Assembly (NCBI RefSeq): GCF_017676385.1
Contig: NZ_JAFFZN010000028.1
Location: 41,843-105,842, forward strand
Direction: 5' to 3'
Origin: Streptomyces spirodelae
GTDB taxonomy: Bacteria; Actinomycetota; Actinomycetes; Streptomycetales; Streptomycetaceae
Length of the DNA stretch: 64,000 nucleotides
Positions 35,014 to 44,505 of the stretch are shown one piece after another. Under the pieces are notes generated by a model, which had not been told where the DNA came from, made no database searches, and saw only the letters and a program-made list of their open reading frames with translations. The translations under genes and the position numbers were made by a program. Position 1 is the stretch's first letter, and every line of letters starts with the position of its first letter.

Positions 35014-35724
35014 GTGAAGACCATTGGCCGCACCATCCGCTCCACCGGCCTTGCCGCCGTCGCTGCCGCCGCCGCGCTCTCGCTGACGGCCTGCCAGGGC
35101 GACGGCGGCAAGGACGATGACGCCAGCTCCTCGTCAGCCGCCGGGGCAGCAAAGGGCACGGGGGCGAAGGACGCAGCCTCGACCGGTTCCGACTCGGGCT
35201 CAACAGGCGACGGCGATGAGCAGAGCAACGGCGGCGGGGGTACGCAGAGCAACAAGGCGGGCAGCGGCGGTTCGGGTAAGCCTGCACAGGGTGACGCTTC
35301 GGGAGCGAACGGTTCCGTGTGCACCGTCGGCACGGTCTCCGTCGATCTCCAGGAGACCGGGGGCTCCGCGCCGGTCATCCTGCTCAAGGCCACCAACAAC
35401 GGCAGCACCCGCTGCGACCTTTACGGACACCCGTTCGTGGGCTACCCGGACGCCCAGTCCCCCATCCCGATCGGCGGCGGCAAGCCGCAGTCCGTGGTCT
35501 CCCTGGAGCCGGGCACGTCCGCCTACTCCGCGCTCAGCCTGGAGAAGGGCAACGGGGGCAACATGCACCGCGAGAAGCAGCTCACCGTCCAGCTGGCCGA
35601 CCGCAGCCTGCACGGTACCGGCGCCACCGCCAAGGTCGCCGCCCCCGGCGAAGCCGGCCTCGCCCTCAGCGACAACTCGACCGTCACCTACTGGAACGAC
35701 ACCGTCGAGCAGGTACTCCAGTAG
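35014..35724 (+). CDS. DUF4232-type lipoprotein
   Basis: 236 residues; GTG 35014 after GGGGGAT. Signal peptide with lipobox LSLTACQ (Cys at about 27), a long Ser/Gly/Ala/Asn linker (30-105), then a beta-sandwich domain (about 108-236) with CTVGTVSVDLQETGGSAPV, NNGSTRCDLYGHPFVGYPD and the C-terminal TVTYWNDTVEQV. This matches secreted DUF4232 lipoproteins common in Streptomyces; function unknown. It stands alone between the relic zone and the LuxR gene. Confidence 0.85.
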   Translation: MKTIGRTIRSTGLAAVAAAAALSLTACQGDGGKDDDASSSSAAGAAKGTGAKDAASTGSDSGSTGDGDEQSNGGGGTQSNKAGSGGSGKPAQGDASGANGSVCTVGTVSVDLQETGGSAPVILLKATNNGSTRCDLYGHPFVGYPDAQSPIPIGGGKPQSVVSLEPGTSAYSALSLEKGNGGNMHREKQLTVQLADRSLHGTGATAKVAAPGEAGLALSDNSTVTYWNDTVEQVLQ

Positions 35725-35904
35725 ACCCCGCACCACCCATAAGGCGGGTGCCCCCTCACAGGGCGGGTGCCTCCCGACCGACCGGTGGACACCCCTCCAG
35801 GATCCGCGGCCTGCGCCATCGCCGAGGCAGACCGTGGGACCCCGCCTCCCGAACCGTGGCCGTCGACCCGGTCGGGCGGCGGGTGCCTGCCGAAACCGCC
35901 CCCA

Positions 35905-37068
35905 CTACTGCTGCGGCTCGTGAAAAGTGCGGCCCTCATTCCTCCGGTTGCTGGTGGACATGCGTGGGCACTGGCGTCGGGCTTGGACCGGTTCTGGAAG
36001 GGCGGGCCAGTAGTGCTCGGTGAACAGGAGGGCGACCAGCTCGCCTCGGCTGGAGACGCGGGTCTTGGCGAAGACGGCCTTGAGATGGTCTCGGACCGTG
36101 TGCGGGGAGATGAAGAGCATCGCGGCGATCTCAGCGGTTGTCATCCCGCGCGCGATGAGCTGCGTGATCTGGAGCTCCCGCGAGGTCAGGCCGTACGCCT
36201 CGGCGATGAGGACCGCCAAGTCGGCGGGTGCCGCGGGCTCGATGACGAGGGCCACCGGGCCGGGCCTGCCGCCGGGTCCTGTGAGGCAGGATGCATGGCA
36301 GACCAGCCAGCGGCCCTCAGTGGTCCGGATGCGCACCCGGGCGTTGCCGTGGTCGCGGCCGTCGGCGATGGCCCGCGCCTGAAGGGCTGTGCCGATCACC
36401 CAGACGGGCAGCTTCAGCCCCAGTGGTGAGGGGAAGGCCGGCCCCTTCGGCAGCAGCGCGAGGAGATGCCGTGCCTCCGCATTGACCGACGTGGCTTCGC
36501 CGGACTCGTCGAAGAGGACCAGCCCGGGCGCAGGCGAGTCGGTACCGGGTGCGGACTCGCACGGCTGGGTGAAGTTGCGCAGCCGCGCGGCCAGCGGACC
36601 GGACAGGTCCGCGAGCAGCTCGATCTCATCCGGACGGAACGCTTCGGTGTTGCGAAACAGGCTCACCAGCCCCCACGGCCGGTCGCCGACCCGCAGTACG
36701 GCGCGCAGCTCGTCGTGCACGCCCTGGCCGAACAGGAGGCGCCGGAAGCGGGCGCTGCGGGCAGGCAGGTCACCGGTGGCCGCACGCAGCCCGGCCGCCG
36801 GCAGGGACGCACGGGCCAGCTCACGGAACGGCAGGACGTTCTCCCCCAGGAGCTCGCTCTCCCAGTAGGTGGCACACCCCTCCCCGTCGCCGAGGTTCTC
36901 CACCAGCATCGGCGCTGTGATCAGACCGGTTTCCGGATCGGCGGCCGTCCACACGGCCGAGTGGAACGGCACCGACTTCCGCACACCGGCTGAAGCCAGG
37001 CTGAACAGCTCGAACGCGTCGGTAGCCCGTTCGGCGGCCGACAGCACCGGTCGGCATGGATCAGCCAT
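35905..37068 (-). CDS. LuxR-type regulator with GAF-like sensor domain
   Basis: 387 residues. The N-terminal part (about 20-165) is GAF-like (VWTAADPETGLITAPMLV, VLRVGDRPWGLVSLFRN). The middle region (190-275) is PAS-like (PGLVLFDESGEATSVNAEAR). The C-terminal LuxR HTH (about 290-355) reads YGLTSRELQITQLIARGMTT and HTVRDHLKAVFAKTRVSSRG. It probably binds a small ligand and is unpaired with a kinase. It is divergent from the frameshifted FAD/NAD-binding gene, 179 bp away. Confidence 0.85.
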   Translation of the reverse strand: MADPCRPVLSAAERATDAFELFSLASAGVRKSVPFHSAVWTAADPETGLITAPMLVENLGDGEGCATYWESELLGENVLPFRELARASLPAAGLRAATGDLPARSARFRRLLFGQGVHDELRAVLRVGDRPWGLVSLFRNTEAFRPDEIELLADLSGPLAARLRNFTQPCESAPGTDSPAPGLVLFDESGEATSVNAEARHLLALLPKGPAFPSPLGLKLPVWVIGTALQARAIADGRDHGNARVRIRTTEGRWLVCHASCLTGPGGRPGPVALVIEPAAPADLAVLIAEAYGLTSRELQITQLIARGMTTAEIAAMLFISPHTVRDHLKAVFAKTRVSSRGELVALLFTEHYWPALPEPVQARRQCPRMSTSNRRNEGRTFHEPQQ

Positions 37069-37139
37069 GTGTTTCCCCTCCCCTGATCACCCTGCTGGGT
37101 TCCCCCGCTCATCCTGCTCGGTCCCGCGCCTGGCACCAA

Positions 37140-37200
37140 CCCCTCGTTTGAGGGGGTGTCCCCAGCGGATCCCCCCTGCTCGCGGGATGGGTCCGCTGGG
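37140..37200. promoter_or_regulatory. Two hairpins in the LuxR/FAD-protein divergent region
   Basis: A 6-bp stem with GTTT loop (37140-37145/37150-37155) and a 9-bp stem (37161-37169 with 37192-37200). They may be operators or leader structures for the divergent genes. Confidence 0.4.
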
Positions 37201-37247
37201 CGACGGTGGCGCAGGTTGGTGGCACACGGCCAACAGAGAGGCAGCAC

Positions 37248-38694
37248 ATGGACATCGCGATTGTCGGAGGGGGGTGCGGCGGCGGTCGGCCTGCTGCACG
37301 CGCTGGCCACCACGGAGGGCGAGGTCGCCATCGCGGCCGGGACCGGCACGATCACGGTCTTCGAGCCGTCGCCGCAGCTGTGGCGCGGGCGACCGTACGG
37401 CCCCGACCTGGATTCGGTCCTGGTGAACGCGCCACCCGCCATCATGTCGATCCGCCACGGCGACTTCAGCCACTACACCGCCTGGCTGGGAGAACGAGGT
37501 ACCGACCACATCGACGAGCGCCTGGGGCAGCCGCTGGTCCCGCGCGCGCTGTACGGCGAATATCTGGAGCACACCGCGGAGAAGGCCGTAGCGGCACTGG
37601 CCGAACAGGGCTGGCCGGTGCGCGTCGTGTCCGCCCGCGTGAGCGAGGTCGCCCGTTCCGGAGCCGGGATCGTGGTGCGCACGGACGACGCGCAAGAGCA
37701 CCGAGCCACCCACCTGGCGCTGTGTGTGGGCGGAGGCGCCCCTCCGGACCTGTACGGCCTCGCCGGTGGCCCGGGCTTCACGGCCGACCCCTACCCGCTG
37801 GCCGGCACACTCGACAACGTTCCGGCAGAGACCGATGTGGCGGTCATAGGCAGCGGCCTCACCGCCGTGGACGTCGTCGTGTCGCTCGCCGCGCGCGGAC
37901 ATGCCGGACGCATCTCGCTCCTCTCGCGCAGCGGCGTACTGCCGCACGTGTGGCAGCGTCAGGACGGCCGGAGCCCGCGGCATGTGACCGCCGAACGGGT
38001 GTTGGAGCTGCGCCAGACACGAGGGAACGTCACGCTCGACGATCTCATCGGGCTCTTGCGTGCGGAACTGGCGGACGCGGGCGAGGACTTCCAAGAGCTC
38101 ACCACCGAGCTTCGGGCCGCCGGAACCGACAACCCGGTCCAGCGGCTCCGGCGGCAGATCGCCGCCATCGACGACCCCCGGATCGGACGCCGTGTGCTGC
38201 AGCAGACCGTGCACAGCGTCGGCCCGTACGCCTGGCGGCTGTTGCCCGAATCCGACCGCTCGTGGCTGCGACGCCACCTCCGTACGGCCGCCAGCGTGGC
38301 CTCTCCCATGATCCCGAGGAACGCGTCGATCCTGATGCGGCTGCTGGATTCCGGCCAGCTCACCGTCACTCCCGGCATACACACGATCGAGCCGGTGAAC
38401 GGGCGGTACCGGGTGCGGCACGGCCCAGGCGAGCTCACCGCGGAGATCGTCGTCAACGCCGTGAACCCGCCACCGCAAGCGGTCCCGGCCTCGGCCCGGG
38501 ACCTGGTCCGGTCCGTGCTGGGCAACTGCCTGGCCACGCTTCACCCGTCAGGCGGCCTGATCCCCGCCGACCCGCGCCTGCACGTGGTCGGAGACCTGAC
38601 GGGCGGCGGCTCATTCATCACCTCGAGCATTCCCGGCGTCGCCGCCCAGGCGTCCCGCGTCGCCGAGGCGCTAGGGAGCCGTCACATTCCATGA
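37248..38694 (+). pseudogene. FAD/NAD(P)-binding protein, broken by one extra G in the Rossmann motif
   Basis: ATG 37248 (GAGAGG upstream) opens MDIAIVGGG in one frame; the remaining 470 residues (AAAVGLLHALATTEGEV onward) continue in the +1 frame. The switch lies in a run of six G at 37269-37274. With five G the frame would be continuous and would give the canonical VGGGAAAVGLLHAL dinucleotide-binding motif. The rest is intact: NAPPAIMSIRHGD, DVAVIGSGLTAVDVVVSLAA (second Rossmann) and HVVGDLTGGG end. It resembles FAD/NAD(P)-binding (FAD-NAD(P)-binding domain, HpnW-like) oxidoreductases. A sequencing error, a true mutation or slippage-dependent expression all remain possible. Confidence 0.75.
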
Positions 38695-38913
38695 AGTCCT
38701 CACCCCTGGCCGCCGTCGTCGGCAAGACCAAGGCAGCGATCCTCGCCACTCTGGAGCTCCCCATGTCCACCGCCCAGCTCACGGAACAGCTCACTCTCAC
38801 CGCACCAACCCTCAACGCACACCCCAAAACGCTTCAGGCCGCCATCCTCGCTTCCCGGCGCGACGACCGGTCCGTGCTCTACCAGCGCACCCGGCCCGAG
38901 CCGAGGCTGACAT
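38691..38913 (+). pseudogene. Relic of an ArsR-type winged-helix domain
   Basis: ATG overlaps the upstream stop (ATGA). The translation SPLAAVVGKTKAAILATLEL, then STAQLTEQLTLTAPTLNAH and ASRRDDRSVLYQRT, is clearly the C-terminal wHTH of ArsR/DUF5937-type regulators with several substitutions. The normal N-terminal domain is missing and the frame then runs into unrelated sequence. Likely a decaying fragment. Confidence 0.55.
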
Positions 38914-39256
38914 CCCGGTCGATGCCTCCTGCTTGTGCCCACTGTCGGCTTCGGGGGCATCCCTGTGACAACGGATCCTGCGGTGGGCTGCACCAACTCG
39001 GACCCGAACGCCGCCGCTTCACCGGCGCGGGAGGACGGCACCAACCGCACACGCCGCAGGACCCCGCCGGCTCAGCGGGCCCGGAGTCGGCGCTGCTCCG
39101 GCTTTGTAGTCCTTCGGCGTACGTGCGCGCCGCGCAAGGAATCGTCAGCGGCGGGCCGTCCCGTCATCTGAAGCACCACCGACTTGAACCAGGCTGTGGT
39201 TTCGATCAAAGCACAGCACTCCGGGGACGGGCAGGGCCTGGGCACAACGTGGATTC

Positions 39257-39673
39257 CTACGGCATCCGCGCCGAGCCGGCGCGCGGTACGGGGTTGCCAC
39301 GGCAGGCGGCTCGGCGGCTTCCGGCCAGCAGCAGGATGCTCGCCAGCAGGAAGAGCGGCCAGGGCGTGGTGATGAGGATGGCGGCGTCCGCCACGCTCCA
39401 GACACCCAGCGTCCACGCGATGAACGGCGGTGGTGTGATGCCGTGGCGGTCCAGCCACAGGACGATCAGGCCGACCACGACGAGCGGCGGGCCGAAACTC
39501 TCCAGAGACAGCCACAGTGCGCTGCCGGCCGGACTCATATCGGAGAAGTCCTCGCCCCACAACCCCCCGCTGAACCATTCCCGGGCGTGACGTCCCGCTC
39601 CCTCCAGCGTCAGGGCGAGGAGCGTGTGCGCGGCTCCGAGGAACACAAGGAGCCAACCGGCGCATTTGATCAT
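39257..39673 (-). CDS. Small four-TM protein (DUF6463-like)
   Basis: 138 residues with four TM helices: MIKCAGWLLVFLGAAHTLLA, a loop with EWFSGGLWGEDF, SFGPPLVVVGLIVLWL, FIAWTLGVWSVADAAILI and PLFLLASILLLAG. The pattern WxxxGxxHxxxA...FW...FGxxxxxxG is that of DUF6463-like proteins, often encoded beside TetR regulators. A divergent TetR gene lies 269 bp away, fitting that arrangement. Function unknown. Confidence 0.78.
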   Translation of the reverse strand: MIKCAGWLLVFLGAAHTLLALTLEGAGRHAREWFSGGLWGEDFSDMSPAGSALWLSLESFGPPLVVVGLIVLWLDRHGITPPPFIAWTLGVWSVADAAILITTPWPLFLLASILLLAGSRRAACRGNPVPRAGSARMP

Positions 39674-39695
39674 CTAGCGTCCCATCTGTTGAGAA

Positions 39696-39840
39696 TGTGG
39701 AGCTCTCCCGCTCCACACCCTTGCTGTTCGGCCATGACCCGGATCAGCCGGGAGGGCGACTTCGTCTCCTCTGCCCGCGGCGTCTCCGGGTTCCTGCTTC
39801 AGGTAGCGACCCCGCCATCGACCGCGTCGATGGCGGGGTC
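39696..39840. promoter_or_regulatory. Divergent TetR/DUF6463 region with two perfect hairpins
   Basis: An 8-bp inverted repeat (39696-39703 with 39710-39717) lies just upstream of the membrane-protein gene. A 14-bp perfect stem with 5-nt loop (39808-39821 with 39827-39840) lies in mid-gap. The first is a candidate TetR operator; the second looks like a terminator or structured element without a T-run. Confidence 0.5.
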
Positions 39841-39942
39841 GGCGCCCGGCATCGGGACCCGCCTTGAGCGGAGGGCGCGCGAGATCACGGACCAGTTATG
39901 GAACTAGCGGTTTCGGTACTTACAGTCTCGTATGATGCGCTC

Positions 39943-40569
39943 ATGTCTGCTCGAAGGCAAGTTCGCAACCAAGGGGGCCGCCCCCGGGACAGCCGCGTCG
40001 ACGACGCCATCGGCTCCGCCGTTCGAGAGCTGCTGACCGAGGTGGGGTACGCGCGACTCACGGTGGCCGAGGTGGCCTCGCGGGCCGGGGTGGGCAAGGC
40101 GGCGATCTACCGGCGCCACGCCACCAAACAGGAAATGATCTTCGACGTACTTGTTCCCGGCCAGTTCCTGGCAGCGGCGCCCGACTGCGGATCGCTCCGC
40201 GCCGACCTGGCCGCCGTGCTGGCCGAGATCGCGGACAGCATGGCCTCTCCGCCGCAGGGGACGGTCCCCGGCCTGCTGGCCGATATCCACGCCGACCCCG
40301 CACTGCGTGACCGGTTCGACGAGAAATACCTGGAAATCCAGCGACGGACCCTCACGGAGATCCTGGACCGTGCGACCGCACGCGGCGAACTCACCATTCG
40401 CCCCGACCCAGTCGCCCTCAACGCCCTACTTGTCGGCCCCGTTTTCGCCTGGCTGTTCCTGCTGTCCGAATCCCCCGACCGACTCCCCGCCCTGACCTCC
40501 GCGCTTCTCGACGCGACACTCGCCCTCACCGGAGCCCCCGGCCCCGGTCAAGGACAGTCCCGCCAGTGA
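39943..40569 (+). CDS. TetR family regulator
   Basis: 208 residues from ATG 39943; the 45 bp before it in frame are AT-richer and look like promoter. HTH at about 30-60: LTVAEVASRAGVGKAAIYRR. The C-terminal domain has QGTVPGLLADIHADPALRDR and VGPVFAWLFLLSES, the TetR_C_11/16-type pattern. It probably represses itself and the divergent DUF6463-like gene. Confidence 0.87.
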   Translation: MSARRQVRNQGGRPRDSRVDDAIGSAVRELLTEVGYARLTVAEVASRAGVGKAAIYRRHATKQEMIFDVLVPGQFLAAAPDCGSLRADLAAVLAEIADSMASPPQGTVPGLLADIHADPALRDRFDEKYLEIQRRTLTEILDRATARGELTIRPDPVALNALLVGPVFAWLFLLSESPDRLPALTSALLDATLALTGAPGPGQGQSRQ

Positions 40570-40744
40570 GAGCGTGACGTGATCCGGATTCACGCCCGAC
40601 GCACGTTTCCCACCACACGACCACGACCACGGCTCAAAACACCCGACGCCTCACCTCCAACCATCCACGAGCTCGCCAGCGAAGGAGGGTGGCCTTCACG
40701 GCGAGTGCCATGGCCAGTTGCTGCCACGTGAGTTCGTCCGAGGC

Positions 40745-41062
40745 GTGGTCCGGTCGGCCGAAGATGCGCGGCAAGCACAAGCAGCACGGCGTGAACGTGC
40801 AGGTCTCTCGCCGATCCGTTCGGCCGGCTGCTGCGGGCCTCACCCGCATAGCCAGCGCCCATCCACAACGTTCGCGCAGCCCGAGACACGGCGTCATCGA
40901 CGCGCTCGACCAGGCCCGCATCCCTGCTGGGCCGGCAAGGGCTACCAGGGCGCCCGCGGCACGGTCCGGATTCCGTTTCGCGGCCGATTGGAGACGCTTT
41001 CCAGCAGGCTGCAGGCAGCAGGCCGTGAACCGTTCCCATACGGGTTTCGACTCCGGGGGGGG
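40745..41062 (+). pseudogene. IS5-type DDE transposase remnant
   Basis: Split across frames: SGRPKMRGKHKQHGVNVQV (catalytic-region strand), then VIDALDQARIP and, after a shift, CWAGKGYQGARGTVRIPF and QQAVNRSHTGF. This order is that of actinobacterial IS5/IS1647-like DDE_Tnp_4 transposases (normally GYxGAGGTVRxPFRGR). Many frameshifts and missing ends mean it is dead. It marks past insertion in this scar zone. No terminal repeats were found. Confidence 0.7.
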
Positions 41063-41251
41063 CGGTGCGGCGTAAGTCATGACCAGGGGCGAGACCGTGG
41101 ATTCTCCTCCCTTCGTCTTGCGCTCAACCGAACAGGTGGCTTTACCTACTTCACAGGGCAGAAGGCACAACACGGGCGCGACTCCACGTCGAGGCCCCCG
41201 CTGTGACCGCGGCCGACACTTGGCCAACCGCAGTAGGAGCGACCCGGGATG

Positions 41252-42280
41252 CTACGGGAGCAGTTCCAGGGTGATGTGCGGGGACAACGCGCGGAGGAAG
41301 TCGGTGGCGTCGAAGATCTCGCCTGCGGCGGCGACGCCGACCGTACGAGTGCGGCCGGTGAGCACACGGTGGAGGGCCTCCACGACGAGGGGGGCCGTGA
41401 CGGCGTAGATGTCCTGACCGCGGGCCACCGCGCGGCGTTCGGCGCCGCCCGACCGTACGACCGCGTCGATGAGGAACGTCTGGTCGGAGCGTCCGCTCTC
41501 GTCGGCCGCGGCGGGAGCCGGTGTGTCCGGGGCCGCGACGTCACGGACGGCCTGGACGGTCATGTAAGTGGTCACGTCCGGGATGGACAGGTGGCTGGGC
41601 ACTGTCACCACGTCGGCCATCGTAAACTCCCCGATCACGGGCTGGGGGCCCATGGGCTCGGGAAAGCGCCACGTAAGGGTCGGCGGGGCGTCGGTGCGGT
41701 ACTCCCACTGCCCGTTCGCGAAGCGCATGCGCTGCTCGCCGCGCCGCTCCCGCGAGACCGCGCCCGACAGCCGGGTCCCGGCGGTGGGGTGCCAGCTGCT
41801 CAGACCGTAGGCGATGTGTGCCTCGTCGGCCTGGGTCCACTCGCCCATGGCCGCGGTGGCCAGCAGGTCGCCCAGACCGCCGAAGAAGGCCATCGCCGGG
41901 ACGATCACCGCGCCCGCCTCCCGTGCCCGGTCGGCGAAGTCGGCGAAGGTGTCGATATTGGCCTCGAGCTCGGCTGCCACGTCCAGGTACGGGATCGCGG
42001 CCCGCAGGGCCGCCTCGATCACCGGGGCGGTCGTCGAGGCGAACGGCCCGGCACAGTTGATCACGGCGGCGGCGCCGGCCAGTGCACGGTCGAGCGAGTC
42101 CGGGTCGTCGACCGACACCACCCGGGCCTCCAGCCCGGTCTGGTGGGCCAATGCCTTGAGCTTGTCGGCGTCGCGGCCGACCAGCGCAGGGGCGAACCCG
42201 TGCTCCACCAGCTCTGCCACGACGAACCGCCCGGTGTGTCCGTAGGCGCCGAACACCGCCACTGTCTGACCCGATCCCAT
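41252..42280 (-). CDS. Saccharopine dehydrogenase-like NAD(P)-binding protein
   Basis: 342 residues from ATG 42280. N-terminal Rossmann GAYGHTGRFVVAELVEHG, then LVGRDADKLKAL, AAVINCAGPFASTTAPVIEA and YLDVAAELEANIDTFADFA match the saccharopine-dehydrogenase-like/trans-acting enoyl-reductase group. The C-terminus forms an alpha/beta cap. Likely a membrane-independent reductase of unknown substrate. It is divergent from the second GlxA regulator (121 bp), mirroring the reductase/GlxA pair at 31-33 kb. Confidence 0.85.
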   Translation of the reverse strand: MGSGQTVAVFGAYGHTGRFVVAELVEHGFAPALVGRDADKLKALAHQTGLEARVVSVDDPDSLDRALAGAAAVINCAGPFASTTAPVIEAALRAAIPYLDVAAELEANIDTFADFADRAREAGAVIVPAMAFFGGLGDLLATAAMGEWTQADEAHIAYGLSSWHPTAGTRLSGAVSRERRGEQRMRFANGQWEYRTDAPPTLTWRFPEPMGPQPVIGEFTMADVVTVPSHLSIPDVTTYMTVQAVRDVAAPDTPAPAAADESGRSDQTFLIDAVVRSGGAERRAVARGQDIYAVTAPLVVEALHRVLTGRTRTVGVAAAGEIFDATDFLRALSPHITLELLP

Positions 42281-42401
42281 GCGCCCGCTTCCTTGCACTC
42301 GTCTGTCCGTGAGGATCTGCGGTCGGTCCCTGTTGACCTGCCGCGCTGTTCCCCGAGATCCTGACCCGGAGCAGCACCCCCACACGAGTGTCCGTAGCGA
42401 C

Positions 42402-43421
42402 ATGACCCGTACACTTTCGGACATGGCTACCGTCGCGCTGGCCATCACCGATGGCATGCTGCACCTTGAGCTGTCCCTGGCCTGCGAAGTCTTCGGCGCC
42501 GACGTGACGCACATCGTGGATCCCTGGTACGACTTCTGGCTCTGCGGGCCGAGCGCCGTACGAGTCGACCGCTTCCGGGTGCAGCCCGACCACGGGCTCG
42601 ACCATCTCGCACGCGCCGACACCGTGATCGTCCCGGGCTGGGCCGACACCGACTGCGACCCGCCGGCCGACCTCGTCGACGCGGTACGCACGGCCCACGA
42701 GGCCGGCGCGCGCGTGGCCTCCCTGTGCACGGGCGCCTTCATCCTTGCCGCCGCCGGACTGCTGGACGGCAAGCGCGCCACCACACACTGGGCGCACACG
42801 GCGGAGCTGGCCCGGCGCCGGCCGAAGGTCACCGTCGACCCGGACGTCCTGTACGTCGACAACGGCAGCGTGCTCACCTCCGCCGGCAAGGCCGCCGCCA
42901 TGGACCTGTGCCTGCACCTGGTCCGCCTCGACCACGGCGCCTCGGTCGCCAACAAGATCGCCCGGCGGCTGGTCGTACCGCCCCACCGGGACGGCGGCCA
43001 GGCCCAGTTCATCGCCACCCCCGTCCCCGAGCCGGGTACCCATCCCCTTGCCGACCTCTTCCCCTGGATACTGGAGCGGCTGGACGAGCCGCTCACCGTC
43101 GAGGACCTGGCCGGCCAGGCACGGATGAGCTCACGCCACCTGGGCCGCCACTTCAAGCAGCTGACCGGCACCACCCCGCTCCAGTGGCTGCACACCCAGC
43201 GCATCCGCCACGCGCAGGAACTACTGGAGACCACCGACGACACCATCGATGCCATCGCAACGGCCACCGGCATGGGCACCGCCACCACCCTGCGCCGCCA
43301 CTTCGCCCGCACGGTGGGCGTCCCGCCGGACTCCTACCGCCGCACCTTCCGCGTCCAGCCCCGGCCCGGCAGTGTTCAGGCCCGTGGCCTTCAACCCGAC
43401 GGTCTCCTGCCTGCTCAGTAA
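42402..43421 (+). CDS. GlxA family AraC-type regulator (copy 2)
   Basis: 339 residues if the ATG at 42402 is used; ATG 42423 (MATVALAITDG) is equally plausible. DJ-1/PfpI fold with VASLCTGAFILAAAGLLDGK, AraC HTH with MSSRHLGRHFKQLTGTTPL and IRHAQELLETTDDTIDAIA. Paralogue of the 31222 gene, with the same WYxxxxCG start region and linker. It probably controls the divergent saccharopine-dehydrogenase-like gene. Confidence 0.88.
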   Translation: MTRTLSDMATVALAITDGMLHLELSLACEVFGADVTHIVDPWYDFWLCGPSAVRVDRFRVQPDHGLDHLARADTVIVPGWADTDCDPPADLVDAVRTAHEAGARVASLCTGAFILAAAGLLDGKRATTHWAHTAELARRRPKVTVDPDVLYVDNGSVLTSAGKAAAMDLCLHLVRLDHGASVANKIARRLVVPPHRDGGQAQFIATPVPEPGTHPLADLFPWILERLDEPLTVEDLAGQARMSSRHLGRHFKQLTGTTPLQWLHTQRIRHAQELLETTDDTIDAIATATGMGTATTLRRHFARTVGVPPDSYRRTFRVQPRPGSVQARGLQPDGLLPAQ

Positions 43422-43832
43422 GAGGAGCTCCTTGTCAGGAGCGCTTGGCACTCAAGGCGGCGCTCACCACGGCCCGAAACAACCGCGCGGCGCGGTCTGG
43501 TGCCCGTCGTCGACGAGGACCAGCGGCTCGTAGAGCGTGATGGCCTCACGAAGGGGCGCCACCGCGCTGCCCCGGTCCACGCGCGCGAGGACTGCTCCCT
43601 GACACGCTGGCGCGTTGGCCAGCAGGGCCTGTGAGCAACCGGGTCGGCCTCCAACACACAGTCACCTGACCCGATTCACGGCCTCCTCGGCGCCGGCGAC
43701 CGCCTCCTCGTCCTCCTTGCCGACGTCGGCCAGTCGGCCCGCGTAGCTCGTCAGGGAGGTGGCGGACAGGCCGGAGCGCGTCGTCGATCGACGCCTGCCC
43801 AGTTCGGGCTCGCGGTGTGACCACTTACGGGC
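43422..43832. other. No intact gene; degraded coding-like sequence
   Basis: 411 bp between the GlxA and TetR genes. Minus-strand frames show short coding-like runs (LREAITLYEPLVLVDDGHQ, SYAGRLADVGKEDEEAV) interrupted by stops and shifts. I cannot identify them. Confidence 0.4.
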
Positions 43833-44498
43833 TCACCGCCGCACAGCACGCAGTCCGTCCAGCAGCAGCCGCAGTCCGAACTCGAAGTGCGCCGTGAAGT
43901 CCGTACTGGTGAGCACCGGCAGGGTGGCGGCGAGGTGTGGATAGTCCCCCGCCACCACCGCCTCGTGCAGATCCCCCGCATCGGCGGACCCTTCTTTCTC
44001 CGGTCGGAGGGCGGCCTGTTCCTCCAGCGTGTGGCCGACGGTGAAGTTGGCGACCGCATAGAGCGCCCGCGCCGCTTCGCTGTCGCTGAAGCCTGCCTCT
44101 CGCAGTACGCCGACGAGGCTGTCGGCGAAGCCCAGGGTGTTCGGGCCGGTCGAGTGTGTACCGGCGAAGACGCGTGCGCCGTCGCGATGGGCGAGCAGGG
44201 CCGTACGCAGCGCGCGGGCCAGGCGTGCCACTCCCTCGCTCCAGTCGCCGTCCTCCATCGGCCCGGCGGCGGCCCCGACACCTTCGACCATGCGCTCGGC
44301 CATCGCGGTGAGGAGGTCCTGCTTGGTCGCGAAGTAACGGTACAGCGCACCCGCCTGGGCGCCCACCGCGTCGGCGAGCCGGCGCATGGTCAGCGCGTCG
44401 AGACCGGACTCGTTCAGCAAGTCGAGTGCGGTCCTGATGGTGCGGGCCTTGTCCAGTCGCGCGGGACGGCCTCTGGACGGGCTTGACGGAGAGCTCAT
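43833..44498 (-). CDS. TetR family regulator of the monooxygenase operon
   Basis: 221 residues; ATG 44498. HTH with IRTALDLLNESGLDALTMRR and AVGAQAGALYRYFATKQDL, and the C-terminal TetR_C_1 domain typical of TetR/OtrR-type regulators (LLAHRDGARVFAGTH, ANFTVGHTLEEQAAL). Divergent from the FAD monooxygenase gene with a perfect palindrome between them. It likely represses both and responds to the aromatic substrate (inference). Confidence 0.9.
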   Translation of the reverse strand: MSSPSSPSRGRPARLDKARTIRTALDLLNESGLDALTMRRLADAVGAQAGALYRYFATKQDLLTAMAERMVEGVGAAAGPMEDGDWSEGVARLARALRTALLAHRDGARVFAGTHSTGPNTLGFADSLVGVLREAGFSDSEAARALYAVANFTVGHTLEEQAALRPEKEGSADAGDLHEAVVAGDYPHLAATLPVLTSTDFTAHFEFGLRLLLDGLRAVRR

Positions 44499-44505
44499 GG
44501 GTCTC

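Noticed and set aside
33834..35120. 428-residue + strand frame
   Set aside because: Crosses the tRNA-Pro fragment, terminator and relics without any coherent domain.
37206..39590. 794-residue + strand frame
   Set aside because: Arg-rich shadow for most of its length; only its first nine codons (MDIAIVGGG) and the ArsR-like relic near 38691 carry recognisable protein.
40634..41227. 197-residue minus-strand frame
   Set aside because: Antisense to the IS5-type transposase relic, which explains the sequence better.
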